Notes under the pieces: model-generated | Databases searched by the model: none | Seen by the model: the letters and a program-made list of their open reading frames with translations, nothing else | What the model was told of the DNA's origin: nothing | Shown: positions 37,085-37,326 of the stretch, piece by piece | Position numbering within the stretch: position 1 is the stretch's first letter | Layout of the letters: every line of letters begins with the position of its first letter | Made by a program: the position numbers and the translations under genes | Source of the DNA: a virus | Virus record (IMG/VR): IMGVR_UViG_3300032092_000107 | Span: 1 to 37,326 of that record | Direction: 5' to 3' (one strand) | DNA length: 37,326 nucleotides

Positions 37085-37292
37085 TTCCAAGGTAATTATC
37101 ATATCAGATCTGCTGGACACACGTGCTCGGAAAGAGAAAGAACTGGCATTCTATCAGGATGAGCTGCGCAAGCTGGAAGAAAAGATGAAGTGGCTCAAAA
37201 TGGAGATTCGGCTGACCAGCGACATTATTACAATGATCGAGAAAGAAAAGATCATAGACATCAAGGAGATGATAAAAAATGCTCATGACTGA
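37077..37292 (+). CDS. Coiled-coil small protein, unknown
   Basis: 71 aa from ATG 37077, which overlaps the preceding stop; the earlier in-frame TTG at 37032 would run through that gene. Heptad-rich helix (KELAFYQDELRKLEEKMKWL). Unrecognised. Confidence 0.6.
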   Translation: MSDSKVIIISDLLDTRARKEKELAFYQDELRKLEEKMKWLKMEIRLTSDIITMIEKEKIIDIKEMIKNAHD

Positions 37293-37326
37293 ATTAATAT
37301 TAGGATTACTCTATTCGGCGAGCAGC
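37279..37326 (+). CDS. Start of a membrane-type gene (partial)
   Basis: ATG 37279 opens a frame running off the right edge: MLMTELILGLLYSASS. AAGGAG stands 10 bases before it; ATG 37285 is an alternative. The hydrophobic start suggests a signal or TM segment. Too short to assign. Confidence 0.5.
   Translation, partial: MLMTELILGLLYSASS

Overview
This window is a piece of a T4-like (contractile-tailed) bacteriophage genome. Almost every gene reads on the + strand, genes are packed with 1-4 base stop/start overlaps (ATGA, TAATG), and there are many small genes and a tRNA set. The recognisable T4-type replication and nucleotide genes are a gp61-type primase, a T4-type 5'-nuclease RNase H, NrdA/NrdB, ThyX and dCMP deaminase. 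AT-rich codon use, the marine-T4-type structural and conserved hypothetical proteins, spanin-like and other lipoproteins, and signal-peptide proteins point to an aquatic phage of a Gram-negative host. The exact host cannot be read from this window.

Layout. (1) 1-12.1 kb: virion and late region. It holds a PD-(D/E)XK-like protein, a DUF6267-type protein, fibre or neck-like structural proteins, a 992-aa protein with an N-terminal nucleotidyltransferase domain, a DUF5872-type protein, a Dps ferritin, a 594-aa protein with AT-hook, EF-hand and glycine-zipper motifs, two tandem Ig-like virion proteins and a fibre-like protein. (2) 12.1-14.1 kb: conserved small proteins and a probable lysis group (spanin-like pair plus a coiled-coil/TM protein). 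(3) 14.1-19.8 kb: primase, thyX, nrdA and nrdB in one run. (4) 19.8-23.5 kb: a lipoprotein, a GIY-YIG protein and a dense group of small membrane proteins. (5) 23.4-25.4 kb: a two-gene lipid module closely resembling bacterial plcP (phospholipase C-type metallophosphoesterase) and agt (diacylglycerol glycosyltransferase), closed by a strong terminator. (6) 25.4-30.05 kb: small early-type genes, MazG-like pyrophosphohydrolase, WYL_2-like protein and RNase H. (7) 30.05-31.95 kb: an envelope trio of LPP20-like lipoprotein, tiny membrane protein and FlgT-like secreted protein under its own promoter. (8) 31.95-37.3 kb: YubB-like protein, dCMP deaminase, six tRNAs (Thr, Asn, Pro, Arg, Met/Ile2, Gly), rubrerythrin, a DUF458 RNase H-like protein and many tiny genes.

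How it fits together. NrdAB, ThyX, dCMP deaminase and the MazG-like enzyme supply and clean dNTPs. Primase and RNase H serve replication. PlcP/Agt could replace host phospholipids by glycolipids and release phosphate for DNA synthesis. Dps and rubrerythrin handle iron and peroxide.

Regulation is partly visible. Five intergenic promoters have 17-bp spacers and TATAAT-like -10 boxes, three of them with a nearly identical spacer sequence. Several sit directly behind CCCTAC/GTAGGG hairpins. A separate set of (C/A)TAAATA motifs lies before structural genes and looks like T4-type late promoters.
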